A stretch of DNA of 64,000 nucleotides from Anaerolineales bacterium. GTDB taxonomy: Bacteria > Chloroflexota > Anaerolineae > Anaerolineales > UBA11579. Under the pieces are notes generated by a model. That model worked only from the letters and a program-made list of their open reading frames with translations, made no database searches and was not told the DNA's origin. Positions 1 to 8,635 of the stretch are shown one piece after another; positions within the stretch are counted from its first letter, which is position 1, and each line of letters begins with the position of its first letter. The position numbers were made by a program, and so were the translations under genes. The DNA lies in assembly GCA_026129255.1 (NCBI GenBank), contig JAHCIJ010000003.1:186001-250000 (forward strand), given 5' to 3'.

Positions 1-16
1 AGGAGAGCAAGAGCGA

Positions 17-694
17 ATGAAGCATTTTGTGGCGGTGGCGGGGAATATTGGCGTTGGAAAATCCACCTTAGTGGGGAAGCTAGCCACACACTTGCAATGG
101 AACCCTTATTACGAACCTGTTGCTGAGAACCCGTATCTGGAAGATTTTTACTCCAATATGCGCGCCTGGGCATTTCAATCGCAGGTGTTCTTTTTGCGGC
201 ACCGCCTAAGCATGCATCTGGATCTGCTCGCAGACCCCATCTCTGTCATCCAAGACCGCTCAGTCTATGAAGACGCCGAGATCTTTGCCAAGAACTTGTT
301 TCTCTCTGGCCAAATGGATGAGCGCGATTACACCTCGTACCGCAACCTGTACAAGCTGCTGTGTGACCTGCTGCGCCCGCCCGATCTGGTGATCTACCTG
401 CGCGCCTCTGTGCCCACCCTGCAGCGCCGCATTGCGCAACGTGGCCGCGACTTTGAAGCCAAGATCAGCACGGAGTATCTTGAGCAGCTCAACGGCTTGT
501 ACGAAGATTGGGTGACCAACTTCACGTTGTGCCCGGTGCTCACGGTGCCCACCGACAAAATGAACTTTGTGGCGCATGATGGCTTGATCGAGCTGGTCAA
601 GCTGAAGATGAGTGAAAAGCTGATGGGCAAAGAGGAGGTCGTCTTCCTGCCGGAAGAAGTTGAGACCTTTGCCAGCTACTCGTTACATTCGTAA
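17..694 (+). CDS. Deoxynucleoside kinase (dNK family)
   Basis: Phosphorylates deoxynucleosides to their 5'-monophosphates with ATP, a cytoplasmic salvage step. The 225-residue length fits the bacterial deoxyadenosine/deoxyguanosine kinase family. A P-loop GNIGVGKS lies at residues 9-16, the substrate-contacting Glu-Pro-Val at about 33-35, the D-R-S motif (family E/D-R-S) at 80-82, and an Arg-rich lid (RRIAQRGRDF) near residue 140. The ATG is preceded by an AGGAGA ribosome site at bases 1-6. The gene converges on spoVS and shares a terminator with it. Which nucleoside is preferred cannot be read from the sequence. Confidence 0.9.
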   Translation: MKHFVAVAGNIGVGKSTLVGKLATHLQWNPYYEPVAENPYLEDFYSNMRAWAFQSQVFFLRHRLSMHLDLLADPISVIQDRSVYEDAEIFAKNLFLSGQMDERDYTSYRNLYKLLCDLLRPPDLVIYLRASVPTLQRRIAQRGRDFEAKISTEYLEQLNGLYEDWVTNFTLCPVLTVPTDKMNFVAHDGLIELVKLKMSEKLMGKEEVVFLPEEVETFASYSLHS

Positions 695-712
695 CTTGGA
701 AACATAGAGAAT

Positions 713-740
713 AAAAACGCCGCTAGTCAGCGGCGTTTTT
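713..740. terminator. Bidirectional intrinsic terminator
   Basis: A perfect 12-bp inverted repeat (713-724 and 729-740) with a 4-base loop is flanked by A-run and T-run, so it can terminate transcription from both sides. It serves the kinase on the plus strand and spoVS on the minus strand. The spoVS stop codon at 723-725 lies inside the stem, so the last codons of that gene are part of the terminator. Confidence 0.9.
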
Positions 741-1016
741 TGATTCAAGCACAGCCTCGTGGCACTCAATCACCAGCTTGATGGCAGTGCGCACTTTGCC
801 GTCAATTTCCACGTCCGCAAATTCCGGTGTGCAGAAGATGGTGTAGCCATCTTCTTGCAGGTATCCACGTGCCAGCACCATGGCTTTGATCGCCTGGTTT
901 ACGGCGCCTGCGCCAATGGCTTGTACCTCTGCTCGCTTATGTTCTCGAAACACGCCTGCGATAGCGCCAGCCACCGCAGATGTACGAGATGCACCAGACA
1001 CTTTGATAACGTCCAT
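723..1016 (-). CDS. spoVS: Stage V sporulation protein S family (SpoVS)
   Basis: The 97-residue protein is recognisable along its whole length as SpoVS. It opens with M-D-V-I-K-V-S, then SVAGAIAG-like text, the IQAIGAGAVNQAIKA core at about residues 31-46, and ends in VEIDGKVRTAIKL. The family forms an Alba-like fold and is thought to act on nucleic acids or regulation. It occurs in many non-sporulating Chloroflexota and Deinococcus-Thermus, so sporulation should not be assumed here. The ATG follows an AAGGG-type ribosome site. Its 3' end is embedded in the terminator hairpin. Confidence 0.92.
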   Translation of the reverse strand: MDVIKVSGASRTSAVAGAIAGVFREHKRAEVQAIGAGAVNQAIKAMVLARGYLQEDGYTIFCTPEFADVEIDGKVRTAIKLVIECHEAVLESKNAAD

Positions 1017-1086
1017 TTTGGCCCTTCACGCGCCGTCAGGCCGAGAGCATTGGAAAGCGTCAACTAACGGCGCGCCCTCATTTCTG

Positions 1087-1115
1087 ATGATACAGGAATA
1101 TACAGGTACCGGCAA
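1087..1115 (-). promoter_or_regulatory. Candidate sigma-70-type promoter of spoVS
   Basis: Read on the minus strand there is TTGCCG (1115-1110), a 17-base spacer and TATCAT (1092-1087), which would start an mRNA with a leader of roughly 60 bases before the spoVS ATG. The box match and exact spacing are seen directly. Activity is inferred. Confidence 0.45.
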
Positions 1116-1161
1116 CCAACCCCGCGATCGGCTAGTGTAAAAAAGCACATGTGCTGCGTGA

Positions 1162-1177
1162 TACACTGCGCAGCATG
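1162..1177 (+). promoter_or_regulatory. Leaderless-type -10 element of mutS2
   Basis: TACACT (1162-1167, matching TANNNT) ends 7 bases before the ATG at 1175, which places the expected transcription start at or next to the start codon. No ribosome-binding sequence precedes the ATG. No convincing -35 box is seen. Confidence 0.4.
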
Positions 1178-3538
1178 GACGAAAAGGCGTTGAATACGCT
1201 GGAATTTCCCAAGGTGCTTGAACGCCTGGCGCAGCACACCGCCTTTACGGTGTCGCACGAACGCGCCGTGGCCTTGCGCCCGGCAGGCGACATCGACGCG
1301 GCGCGCACCTTGCTGGCAGAGACCAGCGAAGCACGCGCCTTGTTGGCAGACCAGCCCACCCTGGGGGTGGGCGGCGCGCGCGATGTGCGCCCCGCCCTGG
1401 GCAATGCCCGGCGCGGCATGGCGCTTACCGCGCCCGAGCTGCTGGATATCAAGGGCACGCTGGTGGCGGCGCGCACGCTGGTGCGCCAGCTACAGGACGC
1501 CGAAGCCAGTTACCCCCTACTGGCTGCGCTGGGGGCGCAGTTGCCGCAGCCCAGCGGCGTGGTGGATGCCATCACCAAGGCGATCTCAGAGCGCGGCCAG
1601 GTTCTGGATCATGCGTCTGAGCGGCTGGCAGAGATCCGCCGTGAACTGAACATTGCCCATGAGCGGCTGTTGAGCCGCATGCAAAAGATGCTGAGCAGCG
1701 AACCGTATAGCAAGGCGTTGCAGGAGCCGATCTTTACCCAGCGTGATGGGCGCTATGTGCTGCCCATCCGCGCAGAAGAGCGCAGCCGCGTCAAAGGCAT
1801 CGTGCATGACCAATCGGCTAGCGGGGCTACGTTGTTCATTGAGCCGCTGGGTGTGGTGGAGCTCAACAATACCTGGCGGGAGCTGCAACTGGCCGAGCGC
1901 GAAGAGGAGCGCCGCATCCTGCTGGCGTTGACCGCACTGGTGCAATCGCAGGCGGATGAGATCGGCGCGGCGCTGGAGGGTCTGGCCATGCTGGACCTCG
2001 TGTTTGCGCGCGCCAAGTATGCCGAGCAGTTGCGCGCCCATGCGCCCGAACTGCTGCCCCTGCACCCGCATGCAGACGGGCCGCACCCGGGTGTGACCCT
2101 GCGCCTGTTCGAGGCACGCCACCCACTGCTGGCTACGGAGAAGGTCGTTTCGTCTGATATTGAGCTGTTCCCAGAGAATTACTGCCTGGTCATCACTGGC
2201 CCGAATACGGGCGGCAAAACCGTCACGCTCAAGACTGTGGGTCTGCTGGCGCTGATGGGGCAGAGCGGCTTGCACATTCCGGCCGCCGCTGGCAGCCAAC
2301 TTTCATTTTTTGAGTCCGTGTATGCAGATATTGGCGATGAGCAATCGATCGAGCAGTCGCTCTCCACGTTTTCTGGCCATATCACCAACATTGTCAGCAT
2401 ACTGAAGCAGGCTGACCAACGTTCGTTGGTTATTTTTGATGAGTTGGGCGCCGGTACCGACCCGCAGGAAGGTGCCGCCCTGGCGCGGGCGTTGTTGGAT
2501 CATCTGGTGCGGCGTGGCATCACAACGTTGGTGGCCACCCACTATCCAGAGCTCAAAGTGTATGCCCAGGGGACCAAGGGCGTGGTGAATGCCAGTGTGG
2601 AGTTTGACCTCAAAACGCTGGCGCCGACGTATCACCTGACCGTGGGTTTGCCGGGGCGCTCGAACGCGCTGGCGATTGCCAAGCGATTGGGCCTGAGCGA
2701 AGACGTATTGGAGCAGGCGCGCAGCGGTATTGACCCGGCGGACTTGAAGGCTGAGGATCTACTGGACGATATTCACCGCGAGCGCGAACGCGCCCGCCAG
2801 GCGCACGAGCGCGCCGCCGAAGCTGAAAAGGCGGCGGATGAATTGCGCACGGAGTTGGCTGAGCGGCTGGAACACATTGAAGACGAGCGCGTGCAGCTTT
2901 TGGAGGCGGCGCGCCAACAAGCCAAGCAGGAACTGGACGCGCTCAAGACGCAGGCCGGGCGTCTGCGTGCTGACCTGGCGCGTGAACGCCAGCCGCTGGC
3001 CAAAGTGCAAGCCGTCAAGCAGGCCATCGAAGCGCTGGAAGAGACGGTGGAAGAGCCGGTAGAGCGCCGCGCTGTGCCCGAATCGGCTCCCAACCGCCCG
3101 CTGCGTTTGGGCGACAGCGTGCGCGTGCGCAGCCTGGGGGCGCGCGGCGTAGTGATCGGGCTGAGCGAAGAAGAGGTCGAGGTGCAGGTGGGTGCGCTGC
3201 GGGCGCGTGCTCGTTATACCGACTTGGAGCTGCTGAACGAGAAGGCCGCCGAGGCGCCGGATGATTGGCATGGCGCCGTTCGACTGCCGGACGCTGTGCC
3301 TAGCGAGATCTCGTTGCGCGGTATGCGCTTTGAGGACGCTTACAGCAGGCTGGATGCGTACTTGGACTCGGCCTACGCCTCCGGGTTGCGCTCGGCGCGC
3401 GTCATTCACGGTAAGGGTACGGGCACACTGCGTGAGATGGCGCGTGACATGCTACGCAAACGCGAGTATGTGGAGCGCTACAACTTCGCCGAATCGCACG
3501 AGGGCGGCGAAGGCGTGACCATTGCCTATTTCAGATAA
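1175..3538 (+). CDS. mutS2: Endonuclease MutS2
   Basis: MutS2 is a MutS paralogue that acts on recombination intermediates and, in Bacillus, on collided ribosomes. The 787 residues carry the core and clamp region, a Walker A GPNTGGKT at 342-349, a Walker B ending [13 protein letters not shown] around 421-433, a long charged coiled coil (about 525-635), a KOW-like stretch and a C-terminal Smr domain (about 709-787) with ISLRGMR and HGKGTG. The ATG at 1175 was chosen because [11 protein letters not shown] matches the usual MutS2 beginning. An in-frame GTG at 1151 would add eight residues. The next gene's promoter sits just past the stop. Confidence 0.95.
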   Translation: MDEKALNTLEFPKVLERLAQHTAFTVSHERAVALRPAGDIDAARTLLAETSEARALLADQPTLGVGGARDVRPALGNARRGMALTAPELLDIKGTLVAARTLVRQLQDAEASYPLLAALGAQLPQPSGVVDAITKAISERGQVLDHASERLAEIRRELNIAHERLLSRMQKMLSSEPYSKALQEPIFTQRDGRYVLPIRAEERSRVKGIVHDQSASGATLFIEPLGVVELNNTWRELQLAEREEERRILLALTALVQSQADEIGAALEGLAMLDLVFARAKYAEQLRAHAPELLPLHPHADGPHPGVTLRLFEARHPLLATEKVVSSDIELFPENYCLVITGPNTGGKTVTLKTVGLLALMGQSGLHIPAAAGSQLSFFESVYADIGDEQSIEQSLSTFSGHITNIVSILKQADQRSLVIFDELGAGTDPQEGAALARALLDHLVRRGITTLVATHYPELKVYAQGTKGVVNASVEFDLKTLAPTYHLTVGLPGRSNALAIAKRLGLSEDVLEQARSGIDPADLKAEDLLDDIHRERERARQAHERAAEAEKAADELRTELAERLEHIEDERVQLLEAARQQAKQELDALKTQAGRLRADLARERQPLAKVQAVKQAIEALEETVEEPVERRAVPESAPNRPLRLGDSVRVRSLGARGVVIGLSEEEVEVQVGALRARARYTDLELLNEKAAEAPDDWHGAVRLPDAVPSEISLRGMRFEDAYSRLDAYLDSAYASGLRSARVIHGKGTGTLREMARDMLRKREYVERYNFAESHEGGEGVTIAYFR

Positions 3539-3554
3539 GCGTGCAGCAAAAGTC

Positions 3555-3569
3555 TATAATTCAGGCATG
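3555..3569 (+). promoter_or_regulatory. Leaderless-type promoter of the carboxylase operon
   Basis: A consensus TATAAT (3555-3560) is followed after 6 bases by the ATG at 3567, so the transcript should begin at the start codon. It lies in the 28-base gap between mutS2 and the carboxyltransferase gene. There is no ribosome site and no clear TTGACA-like box at the proper distance. Confidence 0.5.
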
Positions 3570-5177
3570 GACTCTCTGGCCAGCCGTATAGACCCCAACT
3601 CCCCTGAATTCAAGAGCAACACACAACATCATCGTGCCCTGGCGGAGGCTTTGCGCGCCAAGTTGGCCGCAGTGCATGCCGGCGGCGGTGCGGAGGCGCG
3701 GGCGCGGCATGAGCAGCGCGGCAAGCTATTCGTGCGCGAGCGCATTGAGCGCTTGCTGGATGCCGGCTCCCCGTTTCTGGAGCTCTCTGCATTGGCAGCG
3801 GAGGGCATATACGATGGTGACGCGCCGGGGGCAGGCATCGTGGCTGGCATCGGCCGCGTGGCGGGGCGCGAAGTCATGATCGTGGCCAACGATGCCACCG
3901 TCAAAGGTGGCTCGTACTACCCGCTCACCGTCACCAAGCATCTGCGCGCTCAGCAGATCGCCATGCAGAACCATTTGCCGTGCTTGTATCTGGTCGATTC
4001 AGGCGGGGCGTTCCTGCCGATGCAAGACCAGGTGTTCCCCGGTGAGCAGCACTTCGGGCGCATCTTCTACAACCAGGCGCAAATGAGCGCCAAAGGTGTC
4101 CCGCAGATTGCAGCGGTGATGGGCTCGTGCACAGCGGGCGGTGCGTATGTGCCCGCCATGAGTGACGAAGCCATTATCGTCAAAGGCACGGGCACAATCT
4201 TTCTGGGCGGCCCGCCGCTGGTGAAAGCGGCGACGGGTGAGGACGTGAGCGCCGAAGATTTGGGCGGCGCCGATGTGCACACGCGCCTCTCCGGCGTGGC
4301 CGATCATTTCGCCGAAGATGATGAACACGCCATCGAGATCCTGCGCCAGATCGTAGAGACATTACCTGACCGCAGCGCGTTGCAAGTACCGGCCAGCGCG
4401 CCAGAGGAGCCGTTGTATGCGGCGGAGGAGTTGTATGGCGTGCTGCCCACCTCCTTTCGCGAGAGCTATGACGTGCGCGAAGTGATCGCCCGCCTGGTGG
4501 ATGGCAGCCGCTTCCGCGAGTTCAAGGCGCGCTACGGCGAGACGCTGGTGTGCGGCTTCGCACGTATTCATGGCTACCCGGTAGGCATCCTCGGCAACAA
4601 TGGCGTGTTGTTCAGTGAGAGCGCTCTGAAGGGCGCACACTTTATTGAGCTGTGTGAGCAGCGCGGTATTCCTCTGTTGTTCCTGCAAAATATCACCGGC
4701 TTCATGGTCGGCCGAGAGTACGAGGCTGGCGGGATTGCCAAGGACGGCGCCAAGATGGTGCACGCTGTGGCCACCGCCACAGTGCCTAAGCTGACCGTCA
4801 TCATCGGCGGGTCGTTTGGCGCGGGCAACTACGGTATGGCCGGGCGTGCTTACGATGCGCGCTTCTTGTGGATGTGGCCCAATGCGCGCATCAGCGTGAT
4901 GGGTGGCGAACAGGCGGCCAACGTAATGCTGACCATTAAGCAGGACCAGCTGGCCCGCGAGGGTAAGCCCGCACTCACGGAACCAGAGGCGGCCGCGCTC
5001 AAGCAGCCGATCCTTGACAAGTATGAGCATGAGGGCCATCCGTATTACTCCACGGCGCGTTTGTGGGACGATGGCATCTTGGATCCTGCGGACACACGCA
5101 CCGTACTGGGTTTGGCGCTCTCGGTGGTGCTCAAGGCGCCGCGCACGGGCGAAGGCTTCGGCGTGTTCAGGATGTAG
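3567..5177 (+). CDS. Methylcrotonyl-CoA carboxylase beta (carboxyltransferase) subunit
   Basis: Transfers the carboxyl group from biotin to an acyl-CoA, most likely 3-methylcrotonyl-CoA in leucine breakdown. The 536 residues contain the two crotonase-like carboxyltransferase halves. The stretch [19 protein letters not shown] followed by [17 protein letters not shown] and [10 protein letters not shown] is typical of MCC-beta rather than of acetyl- or propionyl-CoA carboxylase. The second half has [11 protein letters not shown] and [18 protein letters not shown] 3567 was preferred over the in-frame 3522 start because the promoter TATAAT lies between them. Substrate is inferred from the downstream MaoC and CitE genes. 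Confidence 0.88.
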   Translation: MDSLASRIDPNSPEFKSNTQHHRALAEALRAKLAAVHAGGGAEARARHEQRGKLFVRERIERLLDAGSPFLELSALAAEGIYDGDAPGAGIVAGIGRVAGREVMIVANDATVKGGSYYPLTVTKHLRAQQIAMQNHLPCLYLVDSGGAFLPMQDQVFPGEQHFGRIFYNQAQMSAKGVPQIAAVMGSCTAGGAYVPAMSDEAIIVKGTGTIFLGGPPLVKAATGEDVSAEDLGGADVHTRLSGVADHFAEDDEHAIEILRQIVETLPDRSALQVPASAPEEPLYAAEELYGVLPTSFRESYDVREVIARLVDGSRFREFKARYGETLVCGFARIHGYPVGILGNNGVLFSESALKGAHFIELCEQRGIPLLFLQNITGFMVGREYEAGGIAKDGAKMVHAVATATVPKLTVIIGGSFGAGNYGMAGRAYDARFLWMWPNARISVMGGEQAANVMLTIKQDQLAREGKPALTEPEAAALKQPILDKYEHEGHPYYSTARLWDDGILDPADTRTVLGLALSVVLKAPRTGEGFGVFRM

Positions 5178-5183
5178 GTAATT

Positions 5184-5642
5184 ATGGAAGAGAACGAAAT
5201 AAAAAACAGATTTGAAGCTGCCTTAAACGAGTTCCTGACAGAGGATTTGGATTTACTTACTAGAAATGTGAACGAGAGGTCATTAACCCACAGACTGGCA
5301 CTCTATCTCGAAAAGCAATTTCAAGGATGGCATATTGACTGTGAGTACAACCGGAATGGTTATCAGCCGAAGGAAATCAACATATTGCCTCAGAATGCCT
5401 CAACCTCAGATACAGAAGGTCGCAGCGTTTTTCCCGATATTATTGTCCACCAGCGTGGACACAATGATAAAAATCTTCTCGTTGTCGAAGTCAAAAAATC
5501 AACTGGAACAAAGGCATCTTTTGAGTACGACAGGAACAAAATCAGAGCCTTCCGTGACAGCGAAGTTTATAGATATCAAGTTGGTTGCTTTTTGGTGTTC
5601 AGTGTAGGAGCTGATGCTGGGGCTGACCTGGAGTGGATTTAG
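5184..5642 (+). CDS. PD-(D/E)XK nuclease-like protein of unknown role
   Basis: A 152-residue protein without a recognised named family. It carries a plausible PD-(D/E)XK catalytic set: P84-D85 in VFPDIIVHQRG, then E102-V-K104 in LLVVEVKKS, with an upstream NERSLTHRLA helix (Glu32) that often accompanies this fold. No target-recognition domain or partner is nearby. The gene is distinctly AT-richer in codon choice than both neighbours and lies 6 bases after the carboxyltransferase stop, which suggests later insertion into the operon. It could be a defence or mobile-element remnant. The function is not known. Confidence 0.6.
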   Translation: MEENEIKNRFEAALNEFLTEDLDLLTRNVNERSLTHRLALYLEKQFQGWHIDCEYNRNGYQPKEINILPQNASTSDTEGRSVFPDIIVHQRGHNDKNLLVVEVKKSTGTKASFEYDRNKIRAFRDSEVYRYQVGCFLVFSVGADAGADLEWI

Positions 5643-5649
5643 CGCCTGT

Positions 5650-6159
5650 TTACCAGTCGCCTGCGTAACCGATCTCATAGGGTTTGGCGGCACGCTCAAC
5701 CAGGAAGCGCTGCAACTCTACTAACTGACGTTGGTGCAGGCCGTCATGCGCAACCCAGGCGGCAAACATATCCCCGGCGCGCATGCTGCCGAACTGCGAT
5801 GTGTGAGTGATGTCCCAATCCACATCGCCCAGGGATTCCAGCCAGGCGATGGAAGCGGCGCGCTCACGCAGAAAATTCTCAAGTGAAGGACCAAGCTCGC
5901 GTTCGTTATACTTGCGTTCTACGATCCAGGCTTGCGGGTCGATGCGCTCCCATTCTTTGCCTTGTGGTGCAAGGATAAAATCCAAATGTGAGCGGAAGTC
6001 TTGGATTTCCTCATCCACAAGGTGATTGATGACCTCGAGCACTGACCAGTCATCTGGAGTTGGCCGCAGCCGCGCCTCTTCTAAAGAAATGCCTTCCAGG
6101 AGACTTGCAATACGTTGCGGCGTTGCTTTCCATTGAGCCATCAGGAAATGAATATCCAT
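5650..6159 (-). CDS. DinB-family putative metal-dependent hydrolase
   Basis: The 169-residue protein is a DinB/YfiT-type four-helix protein. Its likely metal triad is His46 (in NHLVDEE), His138 and His142 (in AHDGLHQRQ), the spacing expected for the family. Members include thiol-dependent transferases and many proteins without known substrate. ATG at 6159 was chosen because a strong GGAGGTG ribosome site stands just before it. A TTG at 6177 is the only longer option. It converges on the nuclease-like gene with 7 bases between them and is divergent from the biotin carboxylase gene, so it breaks up the carboxylase operon. Confidence 0.8.
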   Translation of the reverse strand: MDIHFLMAQWKATPQRIASLLEGISLEEARLRPTPDDWSVLEVINHLVDEEIQDFRSHLDFILAPQGKEWERIDPQAWIVERKYNERELGPSLENFLRERAASIAWLESLGDVDWDITHTSQFGSMRAGDMFAAWVAHDGLHQRQLVELQRFLVERAAKPYEIGYAGDW

Positions 6160-6196
6160 CACCACCTCCAACCACAAAGATTATTGCACGGAACCC

Positions 6197-7702
6197 ATGA
6201 ATCTGAGCCTGCCGTTCTCTAGTGTGCTTATCGCCAACCGCGGCGAGATCGCCGTGCGCATTGCCCAGGCTTGCAAGAAGCTCGGCCTGCCCAGCGTGGC
6301 CGTGTACTCTGAGGCGGATGCCGGCGCCTTGCACACGCAGGTGGCCGACGAGGCCGTGTCCATCGGCCCAGCCGCGGCGCGCCAATCGTACCTCGATGTG
6401 GCCGCAGTGCTGCGCGGCGCGCAGCAGACGGGCGCTGGCGCCGTGCATCCCGGCTACGGTTTCCTGGCAGAGAATGCTGAATTTGCCCAGGCGGTGCTGG
6501 ACGCAGGCCTTGTGTGGGTCGGCCCGCCGCCTGCAGCCATGCGCGCCATGGGGGACAAGGCGCGGGCGCGTGAGCTGATGTTGCAGGCGGGCGTCCCGGT
6601 GTTGCCCGGTTACCAGGGTCCAGACAGCCAGGCCGAGTTGGAAGCGGCCGCGGCCAAGCTAGGCTACCCACTGCTGGTAAAGGCGGCCGCGGGTGGCGGC
6701 GGTGTAGGGCAGCGAGTGGTGCACGCGGGCGCCGAGCTGGCTGAGGCGATCGCCGCGGCGCGCCGCGAGGCTGCCAGCGCCTTTGGTGACGAGCGTCTGA
6801 TGCTGGAGAAGTATCTGGCGACCGCGCGCCATGTGGAGGTGCAGGTGCTGGGTGACCAGCACGGCAAACTACTGCACTTGTTTGAGCGCGAGTGCTCGCT
6901 GCAGCGCCGCCGCCAGAAGGTAGTGGAGGAAACGCCATCGCCTTTATTGGATGAGGGGCTGCGTGCCGCCATGTGCCAGGCGGCCGTGGACGCCGCCGCG
7001 GCGGTTGATTACACCAATGCGGGCACCGTAGAGTTTTTGGTCGACCCTGTGACGCGTGAATTCTATTTTCTCGAAATGAACACCCGTTTGCAAGTGGAGC
7101 ATCCTGTAACCGAGCTCATCACGGGTGTAGATATTGTCGAGTGGCAGCTGCGTATTGCGGCGGGGGAGCCGCTGGTTTTGGAGCAGTCTGAGTTGGCGCA
7201 GCGCGGCCATGCCATCGAGTGCCGCATTTATGCTGAGGATCCCGCGGCCAGCTTCCTGCCGCAGGCGGGCGAGGTGCTGCGCTTGCAGTGGCCCAGCCTG
7301 GCGCGTGTGGATGCTGGCATTGCTGAGGGTTCGCAGGTAACCGTGCACTACGACCCCATGCTGGCCAAACTCAGTGTGCACGCCGCAGACCGCAGCGCGG
7401 CCATCGTGGCCATGCGATCTGCGTTGGCCGAAACTGTGCTACTGGGCGTGGGCAACAACATAGATTTTTTGCAAGCCGTGTTGGCCGACCCCGCGGTAGC
7501 CGCAGGTGACTTTGATACACAAACCATCGAACGTGCCTTTGCTGGCTGGCAGCCAGCGGCCGAGCTGCCTATTGAGGTGCTATTGGCGGCCGCCGTGTTG
7601 GAGTTGCAACCTGCCGCGGCGGAGCAAGCCAGCGCTGCCAGTGCAGACCCGTATTCCCCTTGGGCGAGTGGCAGCCGCTTCCGTATGGGTGGTGGGCAAT
7701 GA
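6197..7702 (+). CDS. accC: Biotin carboxylase subunit of acyl-CoA carboxylase
   Basis: ATP-dependent carboxylation of the biotin carried by the next gene's product. The 501 residues show the biotin carboxylase N domain (VLIANRGEIAVRI), HPGYGFLAENAEF, the ATP-grasp glycine loop (AAAGGGGVGQRVV), the catalytic EMNTRLQVEHPVTE and a biotin carboxylase C domain with IECRIYAEDP. It is longer than the roughly 450-residue AccC core, and the extra C-terminal tail may replace part of the linker found in fused MCC-alpha proteins. The gene overlaps the biotinyl gene by 4 bases (ATGA). Given its neighbours it probably serves 3-methylcrotonyl-CoA. Confidence 0.93.
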   Translation: MNLSLPFSSVLIANRGEIAVRIAQACKKLGLPSVAVYSEADAGALHTQVADEAVSIGPAAARQSYLDVAAVLRGAQQTGAGAVHPGYGFLAENAEFAQAVLDAGLVWVGPPPAAMRAMGDKARARELMLQAGVPVLPGYQGPDSQAELEAAAAKLGYPLLVKAAAGGGGVGQRVVHAGAELAEAIAAARREAASAFGDERLMLEKYLATARHVEVQVLGDQHGKLLHLFERECSLQRRRQKVVEETPSPLLDEGLRAAMCQAAVDAAAAVDYTNAGTVEFLVDPVTREFYFLEMNTRLQVEHPVTELITGVDIVEWQLRIAAGEPLVLEQSELAQRGHAIECRIYAEDPAASFLPQAGEVLRLQWPSLARVDAGIAEGSQVTVHYDPMLAKLSVHAADRSAAIVAMRSALAETVLLGVGNNIDFLQAVLADPAVAAGDFDTQTIERAFAGWQPAAELPIEVLLAAAVLELQPAAAEQASAASADPYSPWASGSRFRMGGGQ

Positions 7703-8190
7703 AGTTCCATTACAGCTACCGCGGGCAAACCTATGCAATTGAATTGCAGTCTCAAGATGAGCATGTACAGGCTGTGATCAATGACCAGCGTGTAGAAGCA
7801 GATATACAGTACGGCCAGCCCTTGCAACTCAGCATGGCTGGCCAGCCTGTGCAGATAGCCTGGGCCAAGGATGGCCGCAACCTATGGCTGCATGTAGGCG
7901 GGCGCAGCTACCACCTGCAGCGCACAGCGGGCGGCCGCTCCGGCGGCCAGGCAGCGGGCGCCGAACGCAGCCTGCGCGCGCCGATGCCCGGCCAAGTGCG
8001 CAAGGTCCTGGTGCAGCCCGGCCAGCTGGTTGCTGCTGGCGCCGTTTTGGTGTTACTGGAGGCCATGAAAATGGAAGTACGCATCACCGCCGGGCAGCCT
8101 GCAAAAGTGGCGCAAGTCGCCGTTTCTGAAGGCCAGAGCGTGGATAAAGACCAACTTCTCGTGGAATTGGAGCCAGCCGATGGCAGGTAA
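7699..8190 (+). CDS. Biotinyl-domain (carrier) subunit of the carboxylase
   Basis: Carries covalent biotin between the carboxylase and carboxyltransferase sites. The 163 residues comprise an N-terminal beta-rich part (about 1-75) resembling the BT linker domain of MCC/PCC alpha chains, a Gly/Ala hinge (about 77-90) and a biotinyl domain (92-160) with the canonical EAMKM and biotinyl lysine at 124. The ATG overlaps the stop of the biotin carboxylase gene, which fixes the start. A longer frame from 7660 would overlap without reason. The alpha chain is therefore split into two polypeptides, unlike the usual fused MCC-alpha. Confidence 0.92.
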   Translation: MKFHYSYRGQTYAIELQSQDEHVQAVINDQRVEADIQYGQPLQLSMAGQPVQIAWAKDGRNLWLHVGGRSYHLQRTAGGRSGGQAAGAERSLRAPMPGQVRKVLVQPGQLVAAGAVLVLLEAMKMEVRITAGQPAKVAQVAVSEGQSVDKDQLLVELEPADGR

Positions 8191-8635
8191 ATATTACGAA
8201 GAGCTTGAAGTGGGCCAGCGTTTTATGCACGGCGCCACGCGCACGATCACTGAAACCGACAATGTGCTCTTCAGCGGCCTGACGATGAACACCCAACCGC
8301 TGCATATGGACGAAGAGTTTGCCAAACGCACTGCATTTGGCCAGCGCATTGTCAATGGCATATTCACCTTTGGCGTCGTGGTGGGTATCACCGTGGCTGA
8401 GCTCACTGAGGGCACCATTGTGGCCAACCTGGGATACGAGAAGGTCAACCACCCGAACCCAGTCTTTGCCGGCGATACGATCCGGGTGGAGACTGAAGTA
8501 CTCGAAAAGCGCCCCTCGGCCAGCAAGCCCGACCGCGGCGTGGTGCGCCTGCGCCACACCGGCTATAAGCAGAACGACGATGTGGTGGTGGAGATCGAGC
8601 GCGCTGTAATGTTCCTGAAGCGAGAGGCGGCTTAA
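8180..8635 (+). CDS. MaoC-family hydratase, probably 3-methylglutaconyl-CoA hydratase
   Basis: A 151-residue single hot-dog domain of the MaoC (R)-hydratase family. The hydratase motif reads N37-T-Q-P-L-H42 where classical enoyl-CoA hydratase 2 enzymes have D-x-N-P-x-H, so the usual catalytic Asp is an Asn while the His is kept. The same kind of variant is, as far as I recall, usual in MaoC proteins encoded beside CitE-like lyases. In Mycobacterium an equivalent maoC-citE-accA1-accD1 cluster degrades leucine through (R)-HMG-CoA, which suggests this reaction here. It overlaps the biotinyl gene by 11 bases and abuts the lyase gene. Confidence 0.8.
   Translation: MAGKYYEELEVGQRFMHGATRTITETDNVLFSGLTMNTQPLHMDEEFAKRTAFGQRIVNGIFTFGVVVGITVAELTEGTIVANLGYEKVNHPNPVFAGDTIRVETEVLEKRPSASKPDRGVVRLRHTGYKQNDDVVVEIERAVMFLKREAA

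Noticed and set aside
723..1016. SpoVS as evidence for a spore-forming host
   Set aside because: The family is widespread in non-sporulating lineages and no other sporulation gene is present.
1151..1174. GTG start of mutS2 at 1151
   Set aside because: The eight extra residues are not typical of MutS2 and would lie upstream of the -10 box at 1162; ATG 1175 is preferred.
1586..2299. 237-codon frame opposite mutS2
   Set aside because: It mirrors the mutS2 coding frame in a GC-rich region, has no family features and is interpreted as a shadow.
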